A stretch of 64,000 nt of DNA from Erythrobacter sp. CCH5-A1 (lineage in GTDB: Bacteria; Pseudomonadota; Alphaproteobacteria; Sphingomonadales; Sphingomonadaceae). The first letter of the stretch is position 1, and every line of letters starts with the position of its first letter. The position numbers were made by a program, and so were the translations under genes. The DNA lies in assembly GCF_001557115.1 (NCBI RefSeq), contig NZ_LSKQ01000074.1, positions 1 to 64,000 of the forward strand, given 5' to 3'. Below the pieces are notes generated by a model. It made no database searches. It had not been told where the DNA came from and worked only from the letters and a program-made list of their open reading frames with translations. Shown piece by piece: positions 1 to 8,183 of the stretch.

Positions 1-2
1 GC

Positions 3-2216
3 TCGCGTCAAGCTAACCCGCTGGCACCACTCAACTTAATTTCGGATCAGGCTCTGAGAGGATGTCTATTGGCGTCTGCCGCGTTGTTGTGCTCGGGAAC
101 AGCATTTGCCCAGGAAGCAACGCCCCAGGCGAACGACCAAACCGGGAGCGCCACGGAAGCGCTGGCTGAGGACATTGTCGTTACCGCCACCAAAAAGGGC
201 TATGGCGAAAGCGTGCAGAAAGTACCGATGGCGGTCACGGCTTTTGGTGAAGCGCAGTTGGATGCCAAGTTCGTCCAGAATCTTCAAAGTCTGAGCTACG
301 ACGTTCCCAACGTCCAGCTCGAGGATGTGGGTACGGCACCGGGCTATGCCAATTTCACTATCCGGGGCCTCGGCATCAACAGCACGATCCCATCGATCGA
401 CCCCACCGTAGGCGTTTTCACTGACGGTATTTACCTCGGCATCAACGCTGGTGTCGTGCTGGACAACTTCGACCTTGAGGGGATCGAAGTTCTGCGTGGA
501 CCGCAAGGCTTGCTTTTCGGTCGCAACGTTACCGGCGGTGCCGTGGTTGTGCGGACCACACGGCCCAGCTTCGATTTTGGAGCCAAAGCCAAGCTATCCA
601 TTGAAACGGGACTGAAGAAGACCGTAAGCGGCACGGTTACCGGACCTATCGTCGATGACGTTTTGGCTGCCAAATTGGCCGTCTACTACAGCGACGACAA
701 TGGCTGGTTTCGCAACCGCTTCGACAATCGCAGCTTCGGTAAATCACATGACCTTATCATTCGCCCGGCACTTTCGCTCAAGGGTGGCGACCGCTTCCGA
801 ATGGATCTCCGCTATGAGCATGGCGATGTCGAAAGCGATGGAGCCCCTGTCCAGAGTCACGCGCTGTTTCCCCGCGACAGCTTCAGGTTTTCGATCAATT
901 TCCCAGGTTTCTATGATGCCAAATGGGACCAGGCGATCGTGGAAACCAACATCGATGTCGGTCTGGGCGAAGGCGTCTTCACCAACATCGCTGGCTATCG
1001 GAAATTCCGATCCTCCGCGGGCGCTGATATCGATGGAACACCACAGTCCTTCTTTCATGCCTTTTTCGAAATCGACCAGGATCAACTCAGCGACGAACTT
1101 CGTTATGCCGGAAGGTTCGGTGACGTCGAATTGACAACCGGTCTATACTATTTTTCCCAGGATCTTCGTTACGCCGAGCTGCGGAATCTTTTGGGCGGTG
1201 CTCGGATCGTTTCCGGTGGGGGTACGCAAGACCAGACAACATGGGGCATTTTTGCTTCGACCGACTGGCATTTCACCGATACGCTGACCTTGAATCTCGG
1301 CGCGCGGTATAGCTGGGAACGCAAAGCCGTTCGGGTCTCGGCCTTACGCGCAAATGGTTGCAATCTAGACACGCTGATCTGTGCAACCAATTTCGCCGAC
1401 GCGGCAAAATGGCGAGGGTTTACGCCGAAAATCGGCCTTCAGTGGAAGCCGGATGACGACACGCAGATTTATGGCCTTTACACGCGCGGGTTCCGCAGCG
1501 GCGGATATAATTTGCGCAACACCGATCCCGCTGTGCCGCCGGGGCCATTCAATCAAGAGACCCAGGACAGTTTCGAACTCGGCGCCAAGAAGCAATTCGG
1601 GCGCCACCGGATCAACCTGGCGGCCTTCTACAATCGCATGAAGGACCTGCAGCGCGAGATCAACCTGCCCGGACCGCTTGGCGTCAGCCAGGTCATACGG
1701 AACACCGCCGACGCCACAATCAAAGGCGTCGAGGCCGAGGGGCAGTTTTTTCTTTTGTCCAACCTCGTGATTTCGGGTCAGCTCGGCTACGTGAATGGCC
1801 AGTATCGCAACGTCCAGTTCGACCTCAGCGGTGATGGCGTCATCAACGATGTGGATCGTGCGCTCAAATTGCCAAGGCTGTCGCCATGGACCTATGGCGT
1901 GGGGCTGACTTATGATCAGCAGCTTGGCGAATTGGGGACAGCAACGGCGCGTGTCAGCTTCACGCATCGCGACAAGGCGGCATTCACCGACAACAACGTC
2001 GGCTTCCTTCAGGGCGCCGATATGCTCGATGCGAGCCTCACATTGGCGACCGACAACAAGCACTGGCGCTTCTCCATCTATGGCCGAAACCTCCTGAATG
2101 AGGTGACGATTGGCGGCGATACACCTTTGCCGGCGGCCTTCGGGGGCACGGGTGCAAGCCTTTCACCGCTAAACAGGGGGCGCGTCATCGGCGGAGAAGT
2201 GGCGATTAGCTTCTAG
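3..2216 (+). CDS. TonB-dependent outer-membrane receptor (5' end uncertain)
   Basis: Outer-membrane active-transport receptor powered by TonB-ExbBD. The frame is open to the window edge, so the true start may lie upstream. A TTG at 69 with AGAGG about 8 bases upstream would give a 715-residue protein, but its signal peptide would lack a basic n-region, so an upstream start looks better. From the TTG: hydrophobic signal segment ending FAQ (residues 6-15), TonB box IVVTA (36-40), plug domain to about residue 160, then a 22-strand-type barrel ending in a terminal Phe (AISF). This is the plug/barrel layout of sphingomonad receptors of about 700-800 residues. The substrate cannot be read from sequence. 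The neighbouring LysR regulator and CoA-transferase suggest uptake of a hydrophobic or organic-acid carbon source, which is inference only. Confidence 0.9.
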   Translation, partial: SRQANPLAPLNLISDQALRGCLLASAALLCSGTAFAQEATPQANDQTGSATEALAEDIVVTATKKGYGESVQKVPMAVTAFGEAQLDAKFVQNLQSLSYDVPNVQLEDVGTAPGYANFTIRGLGINSTIPSIDPTVGVFTDGIYLGINAGVVLDNFDLEGIEVLRGPQGLLFGRNVTGGAVVVRTTRPSFDFGAKAKLSIETGLKKTVSGTVTGPIVDDVLAAKLAVYYSDDNGWFRNRFDNRSFGKSHDLIIRPALSLKGGDRFRMDLRYEHGDVESDGAPVQSHALFPRDSFRFSINFPGFYDAKWDQAIVETNIDVGLGEGVFTNIAGYRKFRSSAGADIDGTPQSFFHAFFEIDQDQLSDELRYAGRFGDVELTTGLYYFSQDLRYAELRNLLGGARIVSGGGTQDQTTWGIFASTDWHFTDTLTLNLGARYSWERKAVRVSALRANGCNLDTLICATNFADAAKWRGFTPKIGLQWKPDDDTQIYGLYTRGFRSGGYNLRNTDPAVPPGPFNQETQDSFELGAKKQFGRHRINLAAFYNRMKDLQREINLPGPLGVSQVIRNTADATIKGVEAEGQFFLLSNLVISGQLGYVNGQYRNVQFDLSGDGVINDVDRALKLPRLSPWTYGVGLTYDQQLGELGTATARVSFTHRDKAAFTDNNVGFLQGADMLDASLTLATDNKHWRFSIYGRNLLNEVTIGGDTPLPAAFGGTGASLSPLNRGRVIGGEVAISF

Positions 2217-2274
2217 GCCATTTTCGAGGCGAGTGGAATCACCCGCCAACTCGGAAAATGCCCAAGATCAATTT

Positions 2275-2330
2275 GCTAGAGCATTTCCTGCCGGAAAGCC
2301 GGTTCCCACTTCTGCGCGAAATGCTCTAGC
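2275..2330. repeat. Palindromic element between convergent genes
   Basis: A perfect 13-base inverted repeat (GCTAGAGCATTTC at 2275-2287, complement at 2318-2330) encloses a 30-base loop containing CCGGAAAGCCGG. It lies between the convergent TonB receptor and LysR genes. Elements with AGAGCATTT arms are dispersed intergenic repeats in many alphaproteobacteria. Here it could act as a bidirectional transcription stop. I saw no second copy in the window. Confidence 0.6.
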
Positions 2331-2380
2331 TGATCGCGACGGATGCAGCGGATTTCCGATCGCACCCCGCCCCCTTGCCG

Positions 2381-3295
2381 TTAATCCGATGGTGCGGTGC
2401 GCCATGCCTGACGAACAAGGCTGACGAGCGCACGGCCAGCCGGTTTTACCTGCCAGCGGCTACGCACAGCATAACAAAGCGTCAATGGATCGAATAAACC
2501 GATTCCCTCCAAGGCCACGAAATTGGCGCGAAACCATGAGTTCTCGGTGAACTGTTTTGCAACCATCCCGATAGCATCGGATGTGGCAACGATCCGTCGA
2601 ACCAATTGAAAATAGTCTGTCATGTGGATCCAGTCAGCGGGACGCTTACCGCTTTTTTCGTACATCTGCTGAATGATCGATGTGTAGGGTTCGGAAGATG
2701 AGGGCACTACGAATTCGAACTGGACCAGCGGCTCCTTGCTGGTCGGGTTTATCCCCAGAATGGGATGATTGTTCCGCACAAAAGGCAGTATTTCGATCGA
2801 GGCGACCCGCTCGCACTTGAATTCCGGCCAGCGTGCAAAGGCCGCTTCAAGTCCAAAGGCGACATCGATATCGCCGCGCGACAGGAGTCGCACGCCCCTT
2901 TCGCTGTTGCCCGAAACGACTTCGACGCGCACTGCCGGATGGCGCCGCAGCAAAGAAACCAGAGGTTGGGTGAGCAACCAGTCGATTGACCCTGGGAACA
3001 GTCCGATTCGAAGCGGGCCCGCATAGGCGTCGGCGCGGCGGGCTGTATCTCCGAGTAGTTCAGCTGCGTCGGCAAGCAAGCGCGCTGCGCGATCGATAAA
3101 TTCGCGTCCCTCCTCTGTCGGCATCGCGCCCCGTGAGGTCCGATGGAAAAGGGAATAGCCAAGATACCGTTCGAGTTCAGCGACACTCTTGGTCACCGCC
3201 GACTGCGTGACACCAACCGCATCCGCTGCCCTGGAGAAGGAACGAAGCTGACCAACCGCGACGGCATGCTTGAGGCGAGAATCGAGCATGGACAT
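2381..3295 (-). CDS. LysR-family transcriptional regulator
   Basis: DNA-binding regulator of 304 residues. An N-terminal winged helix-turn-helix (about residues 3-60, core SFSRAADAVGVTQSAVTKSV) is followed by a substrate-binding domain (about 90-295) with the usual type-2 periplasmic-binding fold pattern. The ATG at 3295 places the HTH at the normal distance from the N-terminus; the frame extends to a TTG at 3430, but that would add about 45 atypical residues. It is divergent from the CaiB/BaiF gene at 3463 with 167 bases between them, the classic arrangement for a LysR regulator controlling its neighbour. The gap contains a loose dyad AATGA-N16-TCATT (3322-3347) that could be part of the operator. 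The inducer is unknown. Confidence 0.88.
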   Translation of the reverse strand: MSMLDSRLKHAVAVGQLRSFSRAADAVGVTQSAVTKSVAELERYLGYSLFHRTSRGAMPTEEGREFIDRAARLLADAAELLGDTARRADAYAGPLRIGLFPGSIDWLLTQPLVSLLRRHPAVRVEVVSGNSERGVRLLSRGDIDVAFGLEAAFARWPEFKCERVASIEILPFVRNNHPILGINPTSKEPLVQFEFVVPSSSEPYTSIIQQMYEKSGKRPADWIHMTDYFQLVRRIVATSDAIGMVAKQFTENSWFRANFVALEGIGLFDPLTLCYAVRSRWQVKPAGRALVSLVRQAWRTAPSD

Positions 3296-3462
3296 GCCCC
3301 ACAGGAATAATTGCTCCAGAGAATGAATTAGGCGAATCAAGGTCATTTTGTCAATCTTACTTTCGACACTGCCGCCCAGCACGACTGCAACCCGTCTCGA
3401 AATCTGGAGCGGCGAAACGGCCTGGATCAAAGCGCCAAGGTCTCAGACGCAGGTATGCCTGA

Positions 3463-4608
3463 ATGACGAAAACTGGTCCGCTTGCAGGCCTCAAAATACT
3501 CGAAATTGCGGGCATCGGCCCGGCGCCGTTTTGCGGAATGCTGTTGGCCGACCTTGGCGCCGATGTCGTCGTCATTGAACGCGTAAGCCCTAACTCCGAA
3601 AATATCGATCTTGGCAGCGGCGCCATTGTGAACCGCGGGAAACGTGTAATTGCCTTGGATCTGAAGTCCCCCGAAGGCGTCGCGCATGTCCTGGATCTCG
3701 TCCAAAGGGGCGATGTACTGATCGAAGGCATGCGGCCTGGGGTGATGGAGAGGCTCGGCCTTGGTCCCGAGGTTTGCCTAGCGCGTAACCCCCGCCTTGT
3801 ATTCGGTCGCATGACGGGTTGGGGGCAGCAGGGACCTCTCGCCCAAGCGGCCGGCCATGACATCAACTATATCGCGCTGTCAGGAGCCCTTTGGTATGCT
3901 GGGCATCCTGGTGAACCGCCAATGGCGCCGCCAAGCCTGGTAGGCGATATTGGGGGTGGAGCGCTTTATTTGGCCATCGGCGTCCTCGCAGCGGCAATGC
4001 ACGCCCGGGATACCGGGAATGGGCAAGTGGTTGACGCCGCGATCGTCGATGGGAGCGCTCACATGATGAACTTGCTCCTGAGCCTGAAGGCCGCCGGCCA
4101 GGTTGCCAGCATACGCGGCTGCAGCATCCTTGACGGCCCTCACTGGTACTCGACCTATCGGTGCGCCGACGGGAATTTCATCTCAGTCGGATCACTCGAG
4201 CCCAAGTTCTATGCGCTGCTTTGCAAAAAGCTGGGGTTGGCCGGCGATAGCAGTTTTGACGACGGCTATGATCGTGATGCCTGGCCCGAGCTCAAGCAGC
4301 GTTTTAGCGAGATATTCGCCATGCGGACACGGGAAGAATGGCGCGCACTGCTGGAAGGCAGCGATGCCTGCTTTGCCCCCGTGCTTGATCCGGACGAAGC
4401 GGCGCGCCATCCTCATATGGCAGCGCGAGGCGTCTATCGGGAGATCGACAATATCCTTCAGGCAATGCCGGCGCCACGTTTTTCGGGCTCGTCACTACCG
4501 ATCCCCGGACCGATCCCGCTGCATCATGAAGATCCGAGTACAATTCGGCGGGGCTGGAGCAAACCGGACCGCTGCGGGATTACCGCCAGAACCGACTGTT
4601 GCGAGTAG
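3463..4608 (+). CDS. CaiB/BaiF family CoA-transferase / alpha-methylacyl-CoA racemase-like
   Basis: 381-residue family III CoA-transferase fold protein acting on acyl-CoA thioesters in the cytoplasm. The N-terminus GLKILEIAGIGPAPFCGMLL matches the family entry motif. His132 (in GHDINY) and Asp162 (in GDIGGG) are 30 residues apart, the spacing of the catalytic His126/Asp156 pair of mycobacterial alpha-methylacyl-CoA racemase. That favours a racemase-type 2-methylacyl-CoA reaction over a formyl- or carnitine-CoA transferase. Length is slightly above the usual 360. It is divergently transcribed from the LysR gene and lies near the TonB receptor, so the three may form a small degradation regulon for a branched or steroid-like acid (inference). 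Confidence 0.85.
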   Translation: MTKTGPLAGLKILEIAGIGPAPFCGMLLADLGADVVVIERVSPNSENIDLGSGAIVNRGKRVIALDLKSPEGVAHVLDLVQRGDVLIEGMRPGVMERLGLGPEVCLARNPRLVFGRMTGWGQQGPLAQAAGHDINYIALSGALWYAGHPGEPPMAPPSLVGDIGGGALYLAIGVLAAAMHARDTGNGQVVDAAIVDGSAHMMNLLLSLKAAGQVASIRGCSILDGPHWYSTYRCADGNFISVGSLEPKFYALLCKKLGLAGDSSFDDGYDRDAWPELKQRFSEIFAMRTREEWRALLEGSDACFAPVLDPDEAARHPHMAARGVYREIDNILQAMPAPRFSGSSLPIPGPIPLHHEDPSTIRRGWSKPDRCGITARTDCCE

Positions 4609-5090
4609 TCGGTTGGCATGGTGGGCGGCCAGCGGCCCGACACGAACGGTGATTTCATAACTATGAACCAATGCGACGCTCCGCTTCGCTGCATTCAAAT
4701 CAAAGGAGACAACGACACACAGGCACGTCAAACTATCCGATGATTCCTGTACGCCACGCCGGAACGGCGATTGCGGACGTGTCCACGGGACGTTGTTCGC
4801 ATCGTGATTCGCTCGGCGCTTGAAATCAATGCTCGCCCCGGATGTGACGACGCCGATGGGATTTCCACTGCGGCGGCCACGGCCAATGTCCTGGCGTGAG
4901 GGCTTCGGTCATCGACCGATTCGACCGTCCGAATGCGGTCTTTTGGCGCGCCTGAGAATCCGCATCAGAGTTGAGTGCGCGTTGTTCGGGAATCTCATTT
5001 AAATATTTGTAAAAACGTAATAATATAGATAATAACTCCAACCTGTATCCAGTGTGGAGTAATGGTCGCAGGGCGTGAACTTACGCCCTT
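4609..5090. other. Intergenic region upstream of the XRE/LuxR block
   Basis: 482 bases with no convincing gene. The distal part (about 4995-5036) is strongly AT-rich and is a plausible promoter for the gene at 5091. A 6-base dyad ACTCCA/TGGAGT (5035-5040, 5055-5060) and the 7-base dyad listed separately follow. No copy of the 15 bp attachment-like core is present here, so this is not the left end of the element by that criterion. Confidence 0.5.
5070..5089. promoter_or_regulatory. Inverted repeat abutting the XRE start codon
   Basis: AGGGCGT (5070-5076) and ACGCCCT (5083-5089) form a perfect 7-base dyad with a 6-base spacer, ending one base before the ATG at 5091. It occupies the ribosome-binding position, so it could be an autoregulatory operator or an RNA hairpin limiting translation. 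Confidence 0.5.
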
Positions 5091-5417
5091 ATGGATGCGT
5101 CGAAGTCCTTCAGTTTGAATCTCAGGAAATTGCGGCTTGCGATGCGCATCACGCAAGAAGCGCTCGCCCATGATGCGGGCACGAGCAGCTCTTATCTGAG
5201 TGCGATCGAAAATGGCCGGTCGAGCCCGACGCTGAAAGCAATGGAGCGGCTCGCGAAGGCACTCGGCGTCAATGCCGTCTATCTCTTGTCCGGCCGGATA
5301 TCGATCTCGATCGTTTCGGACGACGAACTGGAAATCGGCGCGATACTGGCGCGCCCGGCGGTGACGCTCCGGCGCCATCCGCACAAGCCGACGGGGCGGC
5401 CGAGCAAGACCAAGTAA
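5091..5417 (+). CDS. XRE-family helix-turn-helix regulator
   Basis: 108-residue DNA-binding protein. A Cro/CI-type HTH spans about residues 9-65 (NLRKLRLAMRITQEALAH, SSYLSAIENGRSSPTLKAME). The C-terminal 40 residues are basic and proline-rich (RRHPHKPTGRPSKTK) with no recognised domain. It is the first gene of the quorum-sensing block. XRE-type proteins occupy comparable control positions (QseC/QseM) in the Mesorhizobium symbiosis ICE, so a role in gating LuxR activity or element excision is plausible by analogy only. The start ATG is fixed by the HTH and the overlapping dyad at 5070-5089. Confidence 0.88.
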   Translation: MDASKSFSLNLRKLRLAMRITQEALAHDAGTSSSYLSAIENGRSSPTLKAMERLAKALGVNAVYLLSGRISISIVSDDELEIGAILARPAVTLRRHPHKPTGRPSKTK

Positions 5418-5434
5418 ATCATCGGGGGCTGCAC

Positions 5435-5457
5435 GCGCGTGGGCTGGAACCACGCGC
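5435..5457 (+). terminator. GC-rich hairpin between the XRE and luxR genes
   Basis: GCGCGTGG (5435-5442) and CCACGCGC (5450-5457) form a perfect 8-base stem with a 7-base loop, 18 bases after the XRE stop codon. No T tract follows, so it would be a pause or attenuator rather than a textbook intrinsic terminator. Confidence 0.4.
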
Positions 5458-5503
5458 CCGATAGACGCGCCCGCAACGCGCGCGTCGAAAGGAGTGCCCC
5501 TCG

Positions 5504-6250
5504 GTGCCGTTTCGCGACCTCGATGCCTATATTAAGCAGGCCAGGCGCGCGAACAGTGATCGCGAGCTGTTCAGTTGCAGCGAGGCCGCCGCACGCCAGC
5601 TCGGCCTCCCATGGCTCGCGATCGTCCAGAGCATGGCCTTCTTTCAGCCCGGTGGGCGATATTTCCGCATGGACAATTTCCAGAGCTGGGGCGACGTTTT
5701 CGTCGCCGAAGGCTATTACCGCGACGATCCCGCCTTGCTCGCGGCGCGCTCGACAAGCCGGGCGTTCGGCTGGCACGAAATGGAGCGACTGCTGGGCGGC
5801 TTCACGCGGCGGCAGGCGCGCATCGTGCGCGAAGCCGCGCGTCATGGCCTGCGCAACGGCCTCACCGTTCCGATTGGCGTCGCCGGCGAGCCGCCCGGAT
5901 GCTGTACGTTCGCAACGCGCGACGGGCAATTGCCGCCATCGCATATCTGCCGGATCGCGACGCTGATGGCGAGCGAGGCTTTTACCGAGGCGCGGCGCTT
6001 GCACGGCTTTCCGGCGCGCCGCCTGGAATTGCCCCATCTCAGCCCAAAGCGGCTCGAATGCTTTCGCTTGGCGGCGATGGGCAAGAGCGACGTCGAGATC
6101 GGGATCATGATGCACATCGCGCCAACGACCGTGCGCACCTACATGCGCGACCTGCGCGAGCATTTCGGCATCTATTCCCGCGCGCAGCTCCCGGCGATCG
6201 CGCTCGCCTGCGGGATCGTCTGCATCGAGGAGATCGTCCCGCGCTTCTGA
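5504..6250 (+). CDS. LuxR-type quorum-sensing transcription factor
   Basis: 248-residue acyl-homoserine-lactone (AHL) receptor and transcription factor. The N-terminal autoinducer-binding domain (about 15-160) keeps the ligand-pocket signature Trp62, Asp75-Pro76 and Trp90; the usual pocket Tyr is near Phe66. The C-terminal LuxR HTH (about 178-240) reads LSPKRLECFRLAAMGKSDVE then APTTVRTYMRDLREHFGIYS. The start is a GTG at 5504 with a strong GAAAGGAG 9 bases upstream. It lies directly upstream of luxI in the same direction, the canonical pair. On a conjugative element the natural expectation, as with TraR/TraI of rhizobial plasmids and ICEs, is density-dependent control of transfer. Confidence 0.9.
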   Translation: MPFRDLDAYIKQARRANSDRELFSCSEAAARQLGLPWLAIVQSMAFFQPGGRYFRMDNFQSWGDVFVAEGYYRDDPALLAARSTSRAFGWHEMERLLGGFTRRQARIVREAARHGLRNGLTVPIGVAGEPPGCCTFATRDGQLPPSHICRIATLMASEAFTEARRLHGFPARRLELPHLSPKRLECFRLAAMGKSDVEIGIMMHIAPTTVRTYMRDLREHFGIYSRAQLPAIALACGIVCIEEIVPRF

Positions 6251-6314
6251 GTAGGATCGCCGCATCCTCAATATTGACGACTGTTTGAACTCCGCATCTC
6301 TGCTCCTTTTGCGA

Positions 6315-6331
6315 CCGTTCACGTTGAACGG
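6315..6331. promoter_or_regulatory. Dyad upstream of luxI, candidate lux-box
   Basis: CCGTTCA-CGT-TGAACGG is a perfect 7-3-7 inverted repeat (17 bases) ending just before the ribosome-binding GGGAG of luxI. The length and symmetry suit a LuxR dimer site. Its closeness to the start codon (11 bases from its end) would also let it act as a repressing operator or a hairpin over the Shine-Dalgarno sequence. Confidence 0.5.
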
Positions 6332-6342
6332 GAGCTACTGCT

Positions 6343-6957
6343 ATGATCCATATTGTCCAAGGGTGCTCGCTTACCGATGCGCGCGCCGCCTCGATGTTCG
6401 AGGACCGCAAGACCCTGTTCGTCGATCTGCTGGGCTGGGATGTTCCGGTCGTCGGCGGCCGCTATGAAATCGACAGCTATGACGGCGACAAGGCGGTCTA
6501 TCTGATCGCCACCGACGATGGCTGCATTCACCAGGGGTCGATGCGGCTGCTATCGACAGAGGGCGCGCATCTGCTCGCCGATCGTTTCGCGTCGCTCTGC
6601 GAGTGCGATGCGCCCCGGGGGGAGCAGGTTCGCGAGATTACGCGACTTTGCCTGCCGCAACGATTGGGCGCCCCCGGACGCCTGCGTGTCCGCAACCGGC
6701 TCATCTCGGCGATGGTCGATCATGCGCTCGGCAGCGGAATCACCATGCTAACCGGCGTCGTGACCGCTGCTTTTCGCGAGGAGGTTTTGGCGATGGGCTG
6801 GCGCGCAGCGCCGCTCGGCCCCGCGCGCCGCATCGATGGCGCGTTCCTTGGAGCGTTCCGCATCGAGATCTGCGCCGGTACGCCTGCGCTGCTGGCGTCG
6901 AACGGCATCTATGTGCCGGGTGCGATCACTCCCGATGCGGCGGCAAGAGCCGCGTGA
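6343..6957 (+). CDS. Acyl-homoserine-lactone synthase (LuxI family)
   Basis: 204-residue enzyme that makes an AHL signal from S-adenosylmethionine and an acyl-carrier-protein-bound acyl chain. Residues expected to be invariant in LuxI proteins are present at normal spacing: Arg22, Phe26, Trp32, Asp44, Asp47, Arg68, Glu98 and Arg101 (in REITRL). Start ATG at 6343 with GGGAG 9-10 bases upstream. The stop at 6957 is 11 bases from the downstream PhyH-type gene, so the two are probably co-transcribed. Acyl chain length cannot be deduced from sequence. Confidence 0.92.
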   Translation: MIHIVQGCSLTDARAASMFEDRKTLFVDLLGWDVPVVGGRYEIDSYDGDKAVYLIATDDGCIHQGSMRLLSTEGAHLLADRFASLCECDAPRGEQVREITRLCLPQRLGAPGRLRVRNRLISAMVDHALGSGITMLTGVVTAAFREEVLAMGWRAAPLGPARRIDGAFLGAFRIEICAGTPALLASNGIYVPGAITPDAAARAA

Positions 6958-6968
6958 AGGGAATGGCG

Positions 6969-7844
6969 ATGCACGACCCCGCCCGCCTAGCCGCGATGCT
7001 GCTCGCCGACGGTTATGTCATTGTCGATAACGCCGTGCCGACCGAGCTAATCACCGCGCTCGAAGCCGAACTCGCACCGCGCTTCGTCGCCACGCCCTTT
7101 TGCGAAGGCGGATTCTACGGAGCCCGCACCAAGCGCTTTGGCGCGTTGTTGCGGCGTTCACGGCATATCGCCGGCCTTGTGCTGCACCCGATCATCTGCG
7201 GTATCGCCGAAACGGTGCTCGGGGAATGGTGCGATCGTATCGTTCTCAACCTCACCCAGGCGATCGAAATCCATCCCGGCGCGCTCGCGCAGGTGCCGCA
7301 CCGCGACCAGGATCTCTGGGGCGGCGTCAAGACCGGGATGCACTATCAGATCAACGTCATCTGGCCGATCGATCCGTTCACGCTGGAGAGTGGCGCGACG
7401 CTGGTCTGGCCGGGCAGCCATCACGATGCGGCATCGCAACCGGGCGATGCACGTCCGGTCGCCGCCGAAATGCCACCCGGCTCCGCGCTGCTGTTCCTCG
7501 GATCGATCCTGCATGGTGCCGGCGCTAACCAGTCCGATCATGTGCGCCGCGCGGTCATCACCTCCTATTGCCTCGGATGGCTGCGGACGTTCGAGAATCA
7601 GTATCTCGTCTACCCGCCCGCCATCGCTCGAGCGTTCGATCCCGATCTGGCCGCGCTCATCGGCTATGCCCAGCATCGCCCCAATCTCGGTAATGTCGAA
7701 GGCCAGTGCCCATCGGTGCTGCTTTACCGCGACGATATTGACGGCCTCCCGGCGATCGACGCGCTGCTTCCCGGTCAGGCGGACATGTTGGACGCCTACG
7801 TCGCGGATCAGGAAGCGGCGCGTGCGGGCCTGATCGGCGGGTAA
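6969..7844 (+). CDS. Phytanoyl-CoA dioxygenase (PhyH) family protein
   Basis: 291-residue Fe(II)/2-oxoglutarate-dependent oxygenase. The metal triad is visible: His111-x-Asp113 (PHRDQDLW) and distal His182 (ILHGAG), with Arg193/194 after it placed to bind 2-oxoglutarate. ATG 6969 has AAGG 9 bases upstream; the ATG at 6963 is too close to the same site. It sits directly downstream of luxI, so it may hydroxylate the AHL or an acyl precursor, or may simply be a quorum-regulated metabolic gene. I recall, without being able to check here, that luxI-phyH neighbours have been noted in sphingomonads. Substrate unknown. Confidence 0.85.
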   Translation: MHDPARLAAMLLADGYVIVDNAVPTELITALEAELAPRFVATPFCEGGFYGARTKRFGALLRRSRHIAGLVLHPIICGIAETVLGEWCDRIVLNLTQAIEIHPGALAQVPHRDQDLWGGVKTGMHYQINVIWPIDPFTLESGATLVWPGSHHDAASQPGDARPVAAEMPPGSALLFLGSILHGAGANQSDHVRRAVITSYCLGWLRTFENQYLVYPPAIARAFDPDLAALIGYAQHRPNLGNVEGQCPSVLLYRDDIDGLPAIDALLPGQADMLDAYVADQEAARAGLIGG

Positions 7845-7874
7845 CGCGGGTTCGTCGGACTAGACGCTGCATCC

Positions 7875-8183
7875 ATGACACACGATCCGAACGACAAAGC
7901 AGGCGGCGGCGCACGAACACCGACCGAGGTGGCGCCGCCCGCTGTGAACGGTGGAGCTGTATCTTCGACCGCGGAGCGCGCCCGGCGGGCACGCGAACAT
8001 TGCCCGTTCCTGACAACCAAGCAGGCCGCGTTCCATCTCGGCCTCGCAGCGGACACGCTCAAGAAGATGCGCCGCGAGCGGCGCGGTCCGTGCTGCCGGA
8101 AACACGGCACCGTCTGGCGCTACCATATCGACGATATCGAGGCCTGGTCGCGCGCGAACATGCGGGATGGCGGAAATGGCTAG
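7875..8183 (+). CDS. Excisionase-like helix-turn-helix protein upstream of traF
   Basis: 102-residue protein with a disordered N-terminus (about 1-42) and a MerR/AlpA-like HTH (about 45-95: FLTTKQAAFHLGLAADTLKK, then WRYHIDDIEAWSR). It overlaps traF by 17 bases. In the Mesorhizobium symbiosis ICE the recombination directionality factor RdfS is a similar small HTH protein encoded immediately upstream of traF and is switched on through quorum sensing. The same position here, just behind a LuxR/LuxI pair, makes this a good candidate excisionase. The family call is firm; the function is inference from order. Confidence 0.75.
   Translation: MTHDPNDKAGGGARTPTEVAPPAVNGGAVSSTAERARRAREHCPFLTTKQAAFHLGLAADTLKKMRRERRGPCCRKHGTVWRYHIDDIEAWSRANMRDGGNG

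Noticed and set aside
2233..2424. Small frame between the TonB receptor and LysR genes
   Set aside because: It spans the palindromic repeat and overlaps the end of the LysR gene; no ribosome-binding site.
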